Shown here in pieces: positions 1 to 12,350 of a DNA stretch of 64,000 nucleotides (within the stretch, counting starts at the first letter, position 1; the number at the start of each line of letters is the position of its first letter). The translations under genes were made by a program, and so were the position numbers. This stretch comes from Viola odorata (lineage: Eukaryota; Streptophyta; Magnoliopsida; Malpighiales; Violaceae), in NCBI GenBank assembly GCA_963691705.1, contig OY829543.1:47906564-47970563 (forward strand), in the 5' to 3' direction. The notes beneath the pieces were generated by a model. The model ran no database searches. It was not told the origin of the DNA and saw only the letters and a list, made by a program, of their open reading frames with translations.

Positions 1-324
1 GGCGATTGATTGAAATTCTATTATAAATATAGAGAATAAAAACACAGTAATAGAGCTTAATAAAGTGATGATCTCTATGAAAAGATAGACACACCAAGTC
101 CAACTCAACTATCCATACTGGTTGGTTAGCAGAAAAAATCGGCACAATATTGGTTTTCATCAAGTGAAAGTAAGTATGATTTGATCTTCTGATATCATCG
201 TTTGTTAGGTAAATCATACTCTCCACACTTTACCCAACCAAACCCAAACTAAATTTGTCATCATCATCCAAAAAAACTGAAAAAAAGACCCAGAAAAGAA
301 ATCTCGACAGACAGAGCAGCAACT
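1..324. other. 5' flank of the SIP1 gene
   Basis: AT-rich sequence with no gene. A TATA-like string (TATAAATA, about 22-29) lies roughly 300 bases before the SIP1 start codon and could be its core promoter, which would give a long 5' UTR. Position and composition are the only support. Confidence 0.3.
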
Positions 325-2686
325 ATGGGGGCGGTGAAGGCAGCGATAGCAGATGGAGTGTTGACATTTATGTGGGTTTTCGTTTCTTCAATGTTTGGGC
401 TGTTTACGAGCTTAATAATAGTGGCTCTTGGGCTTGAGAAGCTGGTCTGGGCACCCATCGTTATCACCACATTTCTTGTTTTTGTGTTCGTTTTCTTGTT
501 TGGTTTGATTGGTGATTTCTTAGGCGGGGCTAGTTTCAACCCGACTGGTACTGCTGCCTTCTATGCTGTTGGGATTGGTGGAGATAACCTCTTCTCCATG
601 GCACTCAGATTCCCTGCTCAGGTCATTTAAATTAAATTATATTTGTTTCAATTTTAAACTTTCTGGTTCTTTTTCTTTAAACGTTTTTTTGTTCAATATT
701 TTTCCCATCTTTGAATATTCTGTCCCTACCTGTTGGTTTTGTCATCATATCCTTATGTTTCAAAAGAAATAGAATTGATTGACATTTGACAGTGATCCAA
801 TCTTGTAAAAGTAATTTCTTTGTAAACAAATTGACAACTTGGGTTTACACTAAAATTAATAGAATAAACAGGACGGATGCAATAGGTGTAAATAGGATTG
901 GTATGGGATGATTCTTGCACTTTGAGGAATGATGTGAAGCATTGAATGACTCTTTTTGCAGGCGGCTGGTGCTGTGGGTGGAGCGTTGGCCATAATGGAG
1001 GTGATGCCGTTGCAGTACAAGCATCTCCTTGGGGGTCCTACATTGAAAGTTGATTTGCAAACTGGAGCCATTGCGGAAGGGGTGTTGACCTTTCTCATAA
1101 CCTTTGCTGTTCTTGTGATCGTGCTCAAGGGGCCACGTAATCCACTGGTGCAGACATGGCTTCTTGCTGTTTCAACTGTAACATTGGTTGTTGCAGGTTC
1201 TGCTTACACTGGGCCTTCTATGAATCCTGCCAATGTTAGTAGGCCTATCCCTTTTTGCGTTTCAATTTTACAGTCACCTATTACTTTATTACTTACTTTT
1301 ACTTTTATACCTGGATAGTTCAGGCTGTCGTGAATCTTGATTAACTAAATTGGCTGCCCTAAATGGTATGATGATAATGATTCTTTGTATGGTAGTTTCT
1401 AGCATTGAGCGTTATGTCTGATGCACTTGGTTCTTATTGGATGATGCAAAGCTGTAACTCGCTGGCTGACAAATGTTTAATATCGCTGTAACCTGTTGCA
1501 AGTTCCTGGTCTTCCATGATCAACTTTGTTGTTATTGTATTCCTACTCTCTTGGTGCTTGCATTGGGGTGTTTTAAGTGCATGGCTACAACTACCAGCTT
1601 GGAGAAACATTAGCCCCATTCTGACTGTTATGTTTACATCTTGGGTGTGGTTCAATTAAGCAATACTTTCATTTCTGTTCTAACTAGATAAGAATATGGG
1701 ATTGTAAGATAAACCATGAAGGATCCACCCCATTAAGCCCCAGAATACGAGGGAAATGTGTGTGTGTATATATATATATATAAGGATTTATGTTTAATAG
1801 TGAATGGTCTGTTTCATGTGTGTGCATTTTGGGGTGGATGGCTTTAGGATACGAGGCTGCTTGCCTACTCAGCAAGAATTTCTTTGCTAGCCAGCATAGT
1901 GGTGGTACTTGGTGGTGGTAGCTGGTAGCAATTATGCTGAGTGTCTAGCTGGGGATTTGGTCATTTCGCTGCAGCAGTGATGGTGGCAATTCATAGTCTA
2001 TGTGACACTTCCCTTTTGACATTTAGTTCTGTGAATGGAGAGAAACTGCAGGCTGATTGGTATACAGCAGACTTCTCTGTGGCAGCCTCTAAACAGAGCA
2101 TCCATGTGTCCCTAATCCCAGCATGATTTCTTTGAAATTAAGTTGTCCAGTGGAATCATTTTACCACATTGATAGACAGTCAGTCAGTACAGTGTTAGAA
2201 ATGTCTTTGGTCATTAGGAATATCTCAAGACCTGGTATACTACGATCACACTCCAGTCTCGGGAGTCAGAAAGTTCGTATGGAAAATGATCTCATTCATG
2301 ATAACTATAGGAGCTGCGTGGGCGAGAACCATTAGAACATGTTTCCATAGGCAGATCGCCCCAGAAAAAGAAAATAAAACAAAACAAGTTTTCATTTTTC
2401 ATTTAGAACATCATGTTTTTGGATTCATCAAACTTTCTTTGAAGCGTATTAGTTACTCCAAATTATACCTTTGTTCTTTATTCATTGCTTGTTTTGCTAA
2501 TCCAAGTTTCTTCTGTTCTCGTCTCCACAGGCTTTTGGATGGGCATATGTAAACAACTGGCACAACACATGGGAGCAGTTCTATGTTTATTGGATATGCC
2601 CGTTCGTAGGAGCCATATTGGCCGCTGGGACCTTCCGCGTCGTCTTCCCCCCACCACCGGCGGCTCCAAAGCAGAAGAAAGCCTAG
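325..2686 (+). CDS. SIP1: Small basic intrinsic protein, SIP1-type aquaporin
   Basis: Complete gene with exons 325-621, 962-1234 and 2531-2686. All junctions are GT..AG and in phase 0, giving 241 aa, the usual SIP length. SIPs are plant aquaporins of the endoplasmic reticulum membrane; SIP1 members conduct water. The sequence shows the six-helix MIP pattern. The first pore motif is NPT (residues 72-74) in place of NPA, which is diagnostic for SIP1, and the second is a normal NPA (187-189) built next to the exon 2/3 junction. The C-terminus is proline-rich and ends in lysines, as in other SIPs. The start is the first ATG of the frame and opens with MGAVKAAIADG, matching the family N-terminus. 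Intron 2 is about 1.3 kb and holds a GT/AT microsatellite. The family call is secure; the member number (SIP1;1 or SIP1;2) is not assigned. Confidence 0.95.
1757..1782. repeat. (GT)n(AT)n microsatellite
   Basis: Dinucleotide tract TGTGTGTG followed by TATATATA in intron 2 of the SIP1 gene. Expected to be length-polymorphic. Confidence 0.9.
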
Positions 2687-3640
2687 AATGACATAGACTG
2701 TTCCATTCTTTACATTAAAAAGATAAGCTGGACATAGATGTAATAAGAACTTTTACTTTCCTCCTTTGAGTTTTTGCTGATGATGATAACCTCCTCCTCA
2801 CCATGTTCCCGATTTGACACTTTGTTTAAAGTTTACATTAATTCAACCAAACCTTAAGCTTTACACTAATCCAACCAAAACCTTAAATTTCACATTGATG
2901 ATCTTTTATGTTATTTGGCAAGTTGAAGTTGACTCAACCTTTTATGTTACGTTTATTTATAAATTATGAATTAAAGTTATTGATTCTTAATTAACTATAC
3001 ATTTGACCTACACATATCCCTAAAGAAATACTAGTTGTTTTGTGTAAGCTTATAAAAAGAAAATATTATTATCAAACTATAACTTTAATATTTAATTTAA
3101 TAAAGAAATTAAAATAATTATTTACTAAAACTAAGTTGTTTAACAAAATGATAAATGATATTTCTTTAAATAAATAATGTATCAATTTTGTTTTATTTAT
3201 TTATTTGATTAGTTCAATTCTTCTTACACGTCCACGGTCTCTCTCCGTTTCGATCTCGTCCTCTCCAAAATCCAACGGGGAACATCTCCTTCCCCATCCT
3301 TCTCTCTCACTCACCAAAACTGCACAAAATCACTCCACATTGTCGTCTCTGTCTCTGTCACTCTCACTCCACAACATACACATTCTCTCGTCTGTCTCCA
3401 TAGGCACGACTTGTCGTTCGCGACCGGTCCTCCCATCTGTATAAGCTGGATCCCCCTCAGGAACCAGCCTCCTCCTCCCTCAAGCCACCTCCTCCCTCCT
3501 CTTCGGTGGCCTCCTCCAACAACGGCAAGATCCGTTACCGCACACCTTCCTCCACCGAGCTTCTCATCGAATCAGCCGTCCCTTCCTCCTCCTCCACCTC
3601 CCCCACTCACCACAACCACCAAGCCTCCCCTGCTTCCGCT
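2687..3640. other. Intergenic region and apyrase 5' leader
   Basis: The first part is the SIP1 3' flank followed by AT-rich sequence (about 2900-3200). From about 3210 to 3640 the plus strand is strongly pyrimidine-rich (CTCT and TCC runs), typical of a plant 5' leader, and probably forms the apyrase 5' UTR. In the apyrase frame there is no stop from 3404 onward, but also no ATG before 3641. Confidence 0.5.
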
Positions 3641-6600
3641 ATGAAGCGCCCCGCCTCCCGCCATGACTCCATGACCGACAAGATCCAGAGGTACCGCGGG
3701 GTGCTCCTTGTCGTCACGATCCCGCTCGCGCTTGTCGTGTTTGTCCTGTTCGTTATGCCCAGCCGGACCACCACGTCGGAGACTGTGATGGAGGAATTGG
3801 GTAACAGGAAGATGTCGCCACATTTGGCCGCCGGGAAGAGGAATTATGCGGTTATTTTTGATGCGGGGAGTTCGGGGAGTAGAGTACACGTGTTCTGCTT
3901 CGATCAGAATCTGGATCTTGTCCCCATTGGAAAAGATCTCGAACTTTTTGACACGGTACGTTGACAACAGAGAAATGCCACTAAACTTACTTGTCATTTG
4001 ATTTTCTAATTTTATGTTTTAAACTTTTCTTTTACAATGTAAGTTTGTTTTAAGTTGTGGAATGGAGTTGATTCATGCGGATGAGTTTTAAGGTAGTGGG
4101 CGCGTATTGAATTAAATTGTATTTTAATGGAATTTAGTTTTGTTGATGAGAGAGCGGGTTCATATATTTAGAGTGAACCTGAAAACGCTAGAATCAAGTG
4201 AAATTGAGGTTCTGATGTTGGGAATTTTTGTGTTGCTTGTTATTGGTTGGAGTGAATTGATACAGTGTCCCATGTTTTTAGAGGTGGAGCATCATGTAGG
4301 ATCGGATGACTGTGTGTGTGTGTGTGTGTTGTCTAATGTAGTCAGCAATTAGTTTTAAAACATGTGGGTTTTATTTTGTGTATTTGTGTTTCGCAGTTGA
4401 CGCCAGGATTGAGTGCATTTGCTAATGATCCACGAGCTGCAGCCGACTCCATAACTCCGTTGCTTGATAAAGCACTTACCGTCGTGCCCAAAGAGTTGCG
4501 GCGTAAGACACCTGTCAGAGTTGGGGTGGGTACAGTATTGCATTGTATTGGTTAGTAACATGATGAGTAACAATGCATTGCTTATTTTCTATTCTTGGTT
4601 CTGTAATGATTGTGTTAGGCTACAGCTGGCTTGAGGGCACTGGGAGTTGAAGCATCTGATAGAATTTTGCAGGCAGTAAGGACACATTGTTTTGCTCTAC
4701 TCATTGCTTGTGCACTCATGTTTCTCGACATTGTACTTATAGCTATTAAATTCTTGTTTTAAGGTTAGGGATCTTCTGAAACATAGGAGCACGTTAAAGT
4801 TTGAGGCAGATGGGGTTTCCGTTTTGGATGGTTCTCAAGAGGGCTCATATCAGTGGGTATGTTGCTTGGACGTTGGTGCTCTTGCATCTCTGTACACATG
4901 CACTAGACTGTGTAGCAGCATTCTGCTCTGGTTATCATTGTTGGGATGCTATTTTTATACTTGCCTTTTATTTTTCAGGTTACAATAAACTATCTGTTAG
5001 GAAACTTGGGGAAGAAATATTCAGATACAGTTGGAGTTGTTGATCTTGGTGGGGGGTCTGTTCAAATGGCTTATGCTATTTCTGAAACAGATGCTGCAAA
5101 GGCTCCAAGAATTTCAGATGGGGAGGATACATATGTCAAGGAAATGCTTTTAATGGGAACCAAATATTACCTCTATGTTCACAGGTTCTTCTCTATTCTA
5201 TTAATTAATTTCATGATTATATGAATGGTGATGCCTTACTGTGTTGCCTCACACGGCCTGTTTCATGTTGTTTTTGGCTGTCTCTGCATTTCCTTAACCT
5301 TCTGATGATACGTATTATAATCTACATCCATCTTTCATTCATTTATTCAAATTGCACAATTTCAGTTAACCTTTTATGACTAAGCTTCTTTTATATGGTT
5401 TTCTTTTCTTGCATCTGCAGCTACCTGCGCTATGGATTATTAGCAGCTCGGGCAGAAATTTTGAAGTTGTCTGAAGATTCTGGCAATCCATGCATCTTGG
5501 CTGGTTATGATGGTATGTTAAATTTGCTCATTCTGAGGAGGCATGTTTTCCTTCTAACCATTTTCGCTCAAGTCATTTCCTGTTTTTCCGAGGATGGAAC
5601 CAGTTAAAAAAAAAAATATTGTACTACATACCATACTTGTCAAGGAGTTAACATTAAGATAGATGAAAATCTCTTTCCTCTCAATGCTAATATCGACATT
5701 CTTGTATTAAGTATCTGTGTCATTGTTCAGCTGAGTATATTTGATAAAAATCAAGATATACTAGAGGTGGTAGCCATACTACTTATCCCCTGTATTTATT
5801 TTTGGTCGGAACTTACCCCCTGTATGATAGTTTCTCATCGCAACTGTTCCATTTTCTGTCCTGTGGGATAGTGGAGATATTATGAAAATACTTTGAACTT
5901 GCAACAAATCAGAATTTAATAGGAATGAGTTATCTTTTCTGTAACCGTAAAAATAGTAATCATAACTGATGATTCACCTTTTCTGTAAAAGTAAAAATAG
6001 TAATCATAACTGCTCACGTCCCTATTCTCAAAATAACATCTTTTGTGGCTTGTAATGAAAATTCTCTTTAAATTATTATAGGGGTTTACAATTATGGAGG
6101 AAAGGATTATAAAGCATCAGCTCCTCCTTCTGGTTCAAGCTTGGATGAATGTAGGAGCATAGTCCTTAAGGCTCTCAAAGGTAATGAAACAACATGTACG
6201 CACATGAAATGCACATTTGGTGGAGTATGGAATGGTGGAGGTGGGGATGGGCAAAAGAATTTGTTTGTTGCTTCATTTTTCTTTGACAGAGCTGCCGAGG
6301 TACTAATCCACATCCTTAATTTTGGTTGCTTATGAAATAATGGAAAGCTTACATCTATTTTATGGTAACTGAATTACTATCATTTGCAGGCTGGTTTTGT
6401 TGATGGCGATAAACCTGTTGCGAAAGTTAGTCCTGGGGATTTTGAGGAAGCAGCTAAGCGTGCTTGCCAGACACAACTTGAGGATGGGAAAACTGCATAT
6501 AAAGATGTGAAAGAGATCAACCTGCCATACCTATGCATGGATCTTGTTTACCAATTTACGTTGCTCGTGGATGGCTTTGGTAAGCTACTCATACCTAGAC

Positions 6601-6931
6601 TGGCTTGTCAAAGGTGACACTAATGGTTGTCATTTGGTGAGAATTCATGTGGTTTATGAAATCTTGAAATCAATCACCCTTAGGGATTTTTACATCTTTG
6701 TTTTGTCAAGCCATTAGCTGGAGCAGCAATGACAACCATGGTCTACCTTGCTTTTAGACAAATCAGCCATCAATGATTTTGATGATTTTATTGTTTTGCA
6801 ATTCTTCCTGTACAGGTCTTTCTCCCTGGCAAACAATTAGGCTGGTGAAGAAGGTGGAATATCGCAACTCTCCAGTTGAAGCTGCATGGCCGCTAGGTAG
6901 TGCCATAGAGGCTGTCTCATCATTAAGATGA
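3641..6931 (+). CDS. APY: Apyrase (GDA1/CD39 nucleoside di- and triphosphatase), APY1/APY2-like
   Basis: Complete gene of nine exons: 3641-3955, 4397-4525, 4619-4675, 4764-4856, 4979-5184, 5421-5512, 6082-6299, 6390-6579 and 6816-6931. All introns are GT..AG with matching phases, giving 471 aa, the same length as Arabidopsis APY1. Apyrases hydrolyse NTPs and NDPs to NMP and phosphate; plant APY1/2 types act in the Golgi lumen or at the cell surface and influence extracellular ATP and growth. A basic N-terminus is followed by one membrane anchor (about 20-40). Apyrase conserved regions are visible: DAGSSGSR (74-81), TAGLRALG (150-157), EGSYQW before residue 199, DLGGGSVQ (220-227) and a C-terminal [12 protein letters not shown] 3641 was chosen because [20 protein letters not shown] aligns with the family start. 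The frame stays open upstream without an ATG. A degenerate tandem copy follows downstream. Confidence 0.95.
4311..4329. repeat. (TG)n microsatellite
   Basis: Short TG dinucleotide run inside apyrase intron 1. Confidence 0.85.
5934..6021. repeat. 44-bp tandem duplication in apyrase intron 6
   Basis: Two adjacent copies, period 44, of a unit beginning CTTTTCTGTAA and containing AAAAATAGTAATCATAACTG. The copies differ at few positions, so the duplication looks recent. It lies in an intron with no sign of function. Confidence 0.8.
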
Positions 6932-7917
6932 AAAAAAGGAATTTGCACATTCAAGTAATTCAAATGGAAATCTCAGATAGCATACAATTCCTTCCCACAT
7001 CCATTTTTTGAGCTGAAGATTAAGGATCGAACTGCAAGATACGATACACTTCGGAAGTCCGGTATGCTCGTATATGTGGAAAATTGAATTTTGGCCTATA
7101 TCTTGAGAATAACAAAAAAAGAAAAACTCCATTTATATTGATATATGTAATTACATTACAAGATGTTGCTATGATTTAATGTTGAGTGAATAATTCAATT
7201 CAATTTAATTTCTCTTTGGTTTGTTCACCTAATATAAAATCATAAATTTGCTTTCGGTACATGTTAGAAAAGTTAGAATTTTGCAAACGGACAAACGAGT
7301 CTTCAGAATTGTCTCCGGTTATTACGATTGTTTACAATCTCCTCTGGATATGTCAACTCACAATCTACTGTAACTGGTGGATTTCACACAATAATAGGAT
7401 ATCGCCGTAATTATGTGGGTTATCAAGAGTGAGATCACCTACATAAATGAGGGAGTAAATTACACCTCACACTTCCGGAATAACTTGAATTTTTCCGATT
7501 TCCAGTACTTGCAAAGGTTGCGCAGTTGTTCTGGAGGTGGAGAGGAGCTGGAGCAAGTTCAACGTCTTCTGCTTCGACCACAATTTCGACCTTGTTCTTT
7601 ACAGAGATGACGCTCATAGGATGATACACCTCCCTTTTTATGGCAAGGTATACTATATAGACCTTGCTTTTTGGATTTTATGGCAAAATTTTGGTTAATT
7701 TGATCCCTCTGTATAGCGATTTTATAAGCATCCTCTAATTTAGTAGCATCTTCTGCATCTCAAATACCTACTAGGAGTAATAGATTTTGTTTTTTCGTAA
7801 GTAAAAAAAAATCATTGGTTACTATAAGTAATTAACGGATGATAGCAATTTAGCTCTTAATAGAATAATTAAGTGCGAATATATATGATAATCTCGATTA
7901 AGTGTGTGTTCAAGGAT

Positions 7918-8096
7918 ACCCGTAATTCATTATTAGTTAAGAATTATCAAATGGGGCAGTTCAAACACAAACTAACCTAGTGCAAATATGATCAATGGTG
8001 ACCCAGTGAGCACAATATGAACACAAACTACATCCGTAATTCATACCTAAAAGAAAATTAAAGTTAAGAATTAGCAATGGGGGCAGTTCAAACAAG
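7918..8096. repeat. Direct repeat pair, period about 115 bp
   Basis: About 7918-7968 and 8032-8096 share CCGTAATTCAT, then TTAAGAATTA, then GGGGCAGTTCAAACA in the same order. This is an imperfect local duplication within the intron-like sequence of the apyrase pseudogene. Confidence 0.6.
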
Positions 8097-8803
8097 CACT
8101 ATTTTTGTTTCCAAATTTGAAGAAAATAGTCAAGAGTTTAATAGATTAACATCAATGATCTATGAAGCACACGTACCCTTAATTTTTTATGACGTGTCGA
8201 ACTCGTTTCCAACAGTGACACTCGATGAACACCCACACGATGCGTATCTGACTCACCAGCTCCCGTGTTTTACTTTTTTTTGTTATGACTCTAATTAAGT
8301 AATTATTAGTGTCAACGATATGTTTAGCGTAAATTATAATTGCTAAAATTTAAATTGACGTTTCAGTTGCATTATACTTAGAGATATAGTTGAAAAATAC
8401 TTTTTTTTTATTGTTATGAATGATATTTTTATATAATATATATTAATATACATGCATATAAATTTTGTGTCAATGTCATGTGATTTTTAATTTTCTCGTG
8501 TCGCAGTATTGATATCTGTGTCGTATCTGGTGTCAGATGTTCGTGTCAATATTTGTGCTTAATAGTATGATTGTGAACTAAATCTCACACCTACCTACGT
8601 GTATATTATAAGTAATTTCCTCTTGTTTTCTTGTCCAAAAAAAATTGACATGAAGTTGAACATATAATATTTTTTATTTAGTTGTTTTGATCTTATATAT
8701 TGTGCCTATACAGGTTCTTTATGGTCTGATGTGGGAATATCAAAATGCAAATGCAAATGTAAGGCACCACTTACCAAGATATTCACTTAGTCCCATGGAC
8801 AGG

Positions 8804-9668
8804 AGGCTTAAATGGATTTTGGGCCCCTGCAGTCTAATTGATTGATTTTTTCACCCCTCTAATGAATTTTTGACTTATCTCCTCCCTCAACTTATGCACC
8901 AAATTTTTTTTTCATCCCTCCCCCTGACGCCATCCACTTTTGCCGTCTGTTTGCTGACGTGGCACGCCACGTCATTTTTTTTTCTTTTTTTCTTTCTTCT
9001 TCCTCTGCACACCCCAACCTTCATCCAACTCTTCATCAAATTAATCAATTAATTAACCTAGCAATAAATTAATCAATCAAGCAATCCAACAAATTAATCA
9101 ATCATCAATCCAGCAATTAATCGATTAATCCAGCAAATTTAATCGATTAACCCAACAAATTAATCAATCTTCATCTTTCTTCTTCTTCAAACTCTCAACC
9201 CAAACCCGATCTCCTCCACCAAGCCGCCTCTGTCACAGCCGCCCGCAAACCCTACCAACGCCACCAGCCTCGCCACAACCCGCAACCGCCGACCAAATTG
9301 AAAAAAAGGGAAGAAGAGAGAGAGGTCGTCCCTGCGGCTAGGAAGAAAGAAAAAAGGAAGAAAAAAAATAAAGAAAATAAGAAGATAGGAAGAAGAAGAG
9401 AATAAAAAATGGATAGAAAGAAAGAAAAGGAAAAAAAAGAAAGAAAGAGAGAGAGTGAGGTCGGAGGAAAGTGAAGAAAGAAAGGATAAAAAAAAAAAAA
9501 AAAAAAAGGAAAAAAAATTAACAGACGGCAAAAGTGGACGGCGTCAGGGGGAGGGATGAAAAAAAATTTTGGTGCATAAGTTGAGGGAGGAGATAAGTCA
9601 AAAATTCGTTAGAGGGGTGAAAAAAGTCAATCAATTGGACTGCAGGGGCCCAAAATCCATTTAAGCCT
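8804..9668. mobile_element. Non-autonomous DNA transposon with 149-bp terminal inverted repeats
   Basis: The arms 8804-8952 and 9520-9668 are near-perfect inverted repeats of about 149 bases, starting AGGCTTAAATGG and ending CCATTTAAGCCT. The interior holds AATTAATCAATC-like repeats and a long purine/pyrimidine-rich block, with no transposase. Such long arms suggest a Mutator-like (MULE) element, but no clear 9-bp target duplication is visible, so the superfamily is inferred. It sits directly before the exon 2 remnant of the apyrase pseudogene. Confidence 0.75.
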
Positions 9669-9724
9669 TTGCGGAAGGTAGTGTCCCTAAAGAATTGAGA
9701 CCCACGACGCCTATTAGAGTTGGG

Positions 9725-12350
9725 GTCAGTAAAATTAAAATCATTCAGTATTCTCTTTAAGACCTACTCTTGTCAAAACTTCTCAAATGAGGATTGATAA
9801 GATCTCGGATGAGAAATAGAGATGGAGCTGTGTGGATCTAGTCCCCGTTGTGAGGTTGATATTGAAACAGACGATGGATAGATTGGAAGGACAATTGTAG
9901 GTGGAAAGATGGAAGAAAGGCAGCGGATTTAATGTATGAAGGATAGAGATGTATTTGATGATCACTAGTAAGGAACTTAAATAACTAGATAACCCTCCTA
10001 GAATAAGATTTAGGCAACCTTATCGTTGGTTATACAAGGATCTCTCTTCAAGAATAACCCTCCCTAGTAACACTAAGGCAACCTATTCAATGGAAAAGAT
10101 GAAAGAGTTCGGATTTAAGAACATTTACACTAAGCTAAGATGGTGGTCCTAGAAAGGAGATTTGCTCACAAGTTCAAAGACAAGAGCCAAAAGAGTCTAT
10201 CTTTTCCTATTTATCTAGCTTAGTTACAAGAACAAGTCCCCAAAATACCCTTGGACAAAGGGCTTTGTAGCTCTTGAAAAGATGTCCAAAATGGACCAAA
10301 AATGTGTGCTCACGATTCTTATTCTTGGGCGTCATTACGTCCTGAGCTCGGCGTGATGACGCCGAGCCTGCTTTCCACGCACCCGCTCCTACTGGAATGG
10401 GCGTCATCATGCCCTGGGCTTGGCGGGATGACGTCGGGCCTGCCAAGTCTTTGGCTCCCAAATACACCGACTTCATAGGGGAGGTCATGGGCAGCTAGGG
10501 TTAGGCGATGTTCCTTCATGCTTTGGCCGGCCATCCCATGAAGACTCCCGTCTTGGCTATCCTTGGTACCCTCGCTCTTCAAGGGAAAAAAAGTGAGTTC
10601 GTTGGTGTATACACACGTCACCCACTCATCACGACCCTTCAAGTCACTCTCCTCGTCCCTTAGCGCCTTCAAGAGTAAAGCCACTGTGCTCTTGCTCCTC
10701 GTAGGGTAGCGATGGGTGGTCGTGCTCGTATCATCTCCTCCCCCTTGGAGGCGATTCGTCCTCGAATCTAAGGGGTCGCCATAGGTAAGATCTACGGACA
10801 CATGCGCCTCTTCATCACCTACAAAGTAAGGAGACAAGTCATTAATATTAAATGTGGGATTAACATTGCCAAAAGAAGACGGAATGTCAAGGCAATAGGC
10901 ATTGTTGTTAATCTTGTCCACAATGAGAAATGGACCGTCTCTACGGAGGCTAAGTCTGCCCTTGCGGTGACGTGGAAATCTGTCTTTCCGTAGGTGAAGC
11001 CACACCTAATCTCCTACATCAAAGGACTTGATGCGGCGGCCGGAATTCTTCTAGTGCTCTAATCTTGCATTCACTTGCTCCATGCGTTCCTTTGCTTTCT
11101 CATGCAATTTCTTCACTGTAACTGCCTTGTTGTCACCATCTAGACTAGCAAGATTATTCAAAGGTAAAGGCAACAAGTCTATGGGGGTGAGGGGGTTAAA
11201 CCCATAGACAAGCTCAAAAGGAGAGAAACGAGTAGAAGAATGCATGGTACGATTATATGCAAATTCGATGAATGGAATGCTCTCGTCCCAAGACTTAGCA
11301 TACTCTTGCACCATGACACGCAACATTGTTCCTACTGTGCGATTGACAACTTCAGTTTGACCATCCGTTTGAGGATGACAAGAAGTGAAAAATAATAGTT
11401 TGGTGCCAAGTATAGCCCACAAGACGCACCAAAAATGACTAAGAAATTTCAAATCTCTATCACTAACGATAGTCCGAGGCATGCCATGATGTTTAACAAT
11501 TTCTTTGAAAAATAGTTGAGCAATGTGAGAAGCATCATGTGTAGTGTGGCATGGAAGAAAATGAGCCATTTTAGAGAATCTATCCACTACTACGAACAAG
11601 GAGTCCTTACCCGTCTTGGTTCGCGGGAGACCAATGACAAAGTCCATAGAAATATCACACCAAGGATGAGATGCAACGGGTAATGACATGTAAAGACCAT
11701 GATTCGAACACTTGGATTTAGCACGTTGGCAAGCAATGCATTGAGCAACAAAGTATGCAACATCACGTTTCATTTTAGACCAAAAGAAATGCTCCTTAAG
11801 GGTGCTTAGTGTTTTGTCAATGCTAAAATGTCTCATTAAGCCACCCCCGTGTGCTTCCTTAACAAGAAGTTCCCTAGTGGGACACTTAGGGACTCACAAT
11901 TTACCTTTGCGATATAGGAAATCATCATGCACAATGTATTTGTCAATAGATCCATGAAGACAAGCATCATACGCATCTTTAAAGTCAGTATCATGTGTAT
12001 ACAAGGAAGGTAAATGAGCAAAGTCAAGGAAACGAGTGTGGAGGGAGTTAAGAAGGGTGTACCGTCGAGAGAGAGCATCTGCCACTACGTTTTCTTTGCC
12101 CTTCATGTATTTGATGTGGTATGGGAAACGCTCTATGAATTACATCCAAGATGCGTGACATTTGTTGAGCTTCCCTTGACCCTTCAAATACTTGAGGCTA
12201 AGATGGTCGATGTGGACCACAAATTCCTTTGGCAAAAGATAATGTTCCCACACATCCAGTGCACAGACAAACACATAGAGTTTACGATCATAGGTGCAAT
12301 ATTCCGATCTCAAATCAATTACGTGAAAAGAAACTTGTCACTTTAAGTGG
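9725..12350 (-). mobile_element. Truncated Ty3/gypsy retrotransposon fragment
   Basis: Read on the minus strand, the order is the end of RNase H, the integrase zinc finger, the integrase core and then the pol C-terminus. This is the usual Ty3/gypsy 3' pol arrangement. Everything 5' of mid-RNase H (gag, protease, reverse transcriptase) is missing. About 9730-10320 is non-coding and probably contains the 3' UTR and LTR sequence, but its ends could not be fixed. In-frame stops and shifts make it inactive. It replaces exons 3-6 of the apyrase pseudogene. Confidence 0.85.
10319..12340 (-). pseudogene. Ty3/gypsy pol remnant (RNase H, integrase)
   Basis: The minus strand encodes a retroelement polyprotein in pieces. 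About 12340-11890 is the RNase H end (motif [13 protein letters not shown]), broken by a stop shortly before that motif. About 11836-11051 is the integrase with an H..H..CxxC zinc finger (CIACQRAK) and the core (DFVIGLPRTKTG, VVDRFSKMAHF, SDRD, HPQTDGQTEVVNR), whose D..D..E catalytic pattern is recognisable. About 11005-10319 is the C-terminal segment (DGPFLIVDKINNNAY, RYPTRSK). Integrase inserts element cDNA into the genome; this copy cannot be functional because upstream domains are missing and the frame is broken. The RYPTRS motif is a common ending of plant gypsy polyproteins. The exact clade is not assigned. Confidence 0.85.

Noticed and set aside
8700..8803. 5' half of apyrase exon 2 left of the long-TIR element
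   Set aside because: An AG acceptor-like site and a short open stretch exist, but the residues do not align convincingly with [13 protein letters not shown].
9187..9531. 114-codon Phe/Leu/Ser-rich frame on the minus strand
   Set aside because: It is the translation of a purine-rich block inside the long-TIR element.
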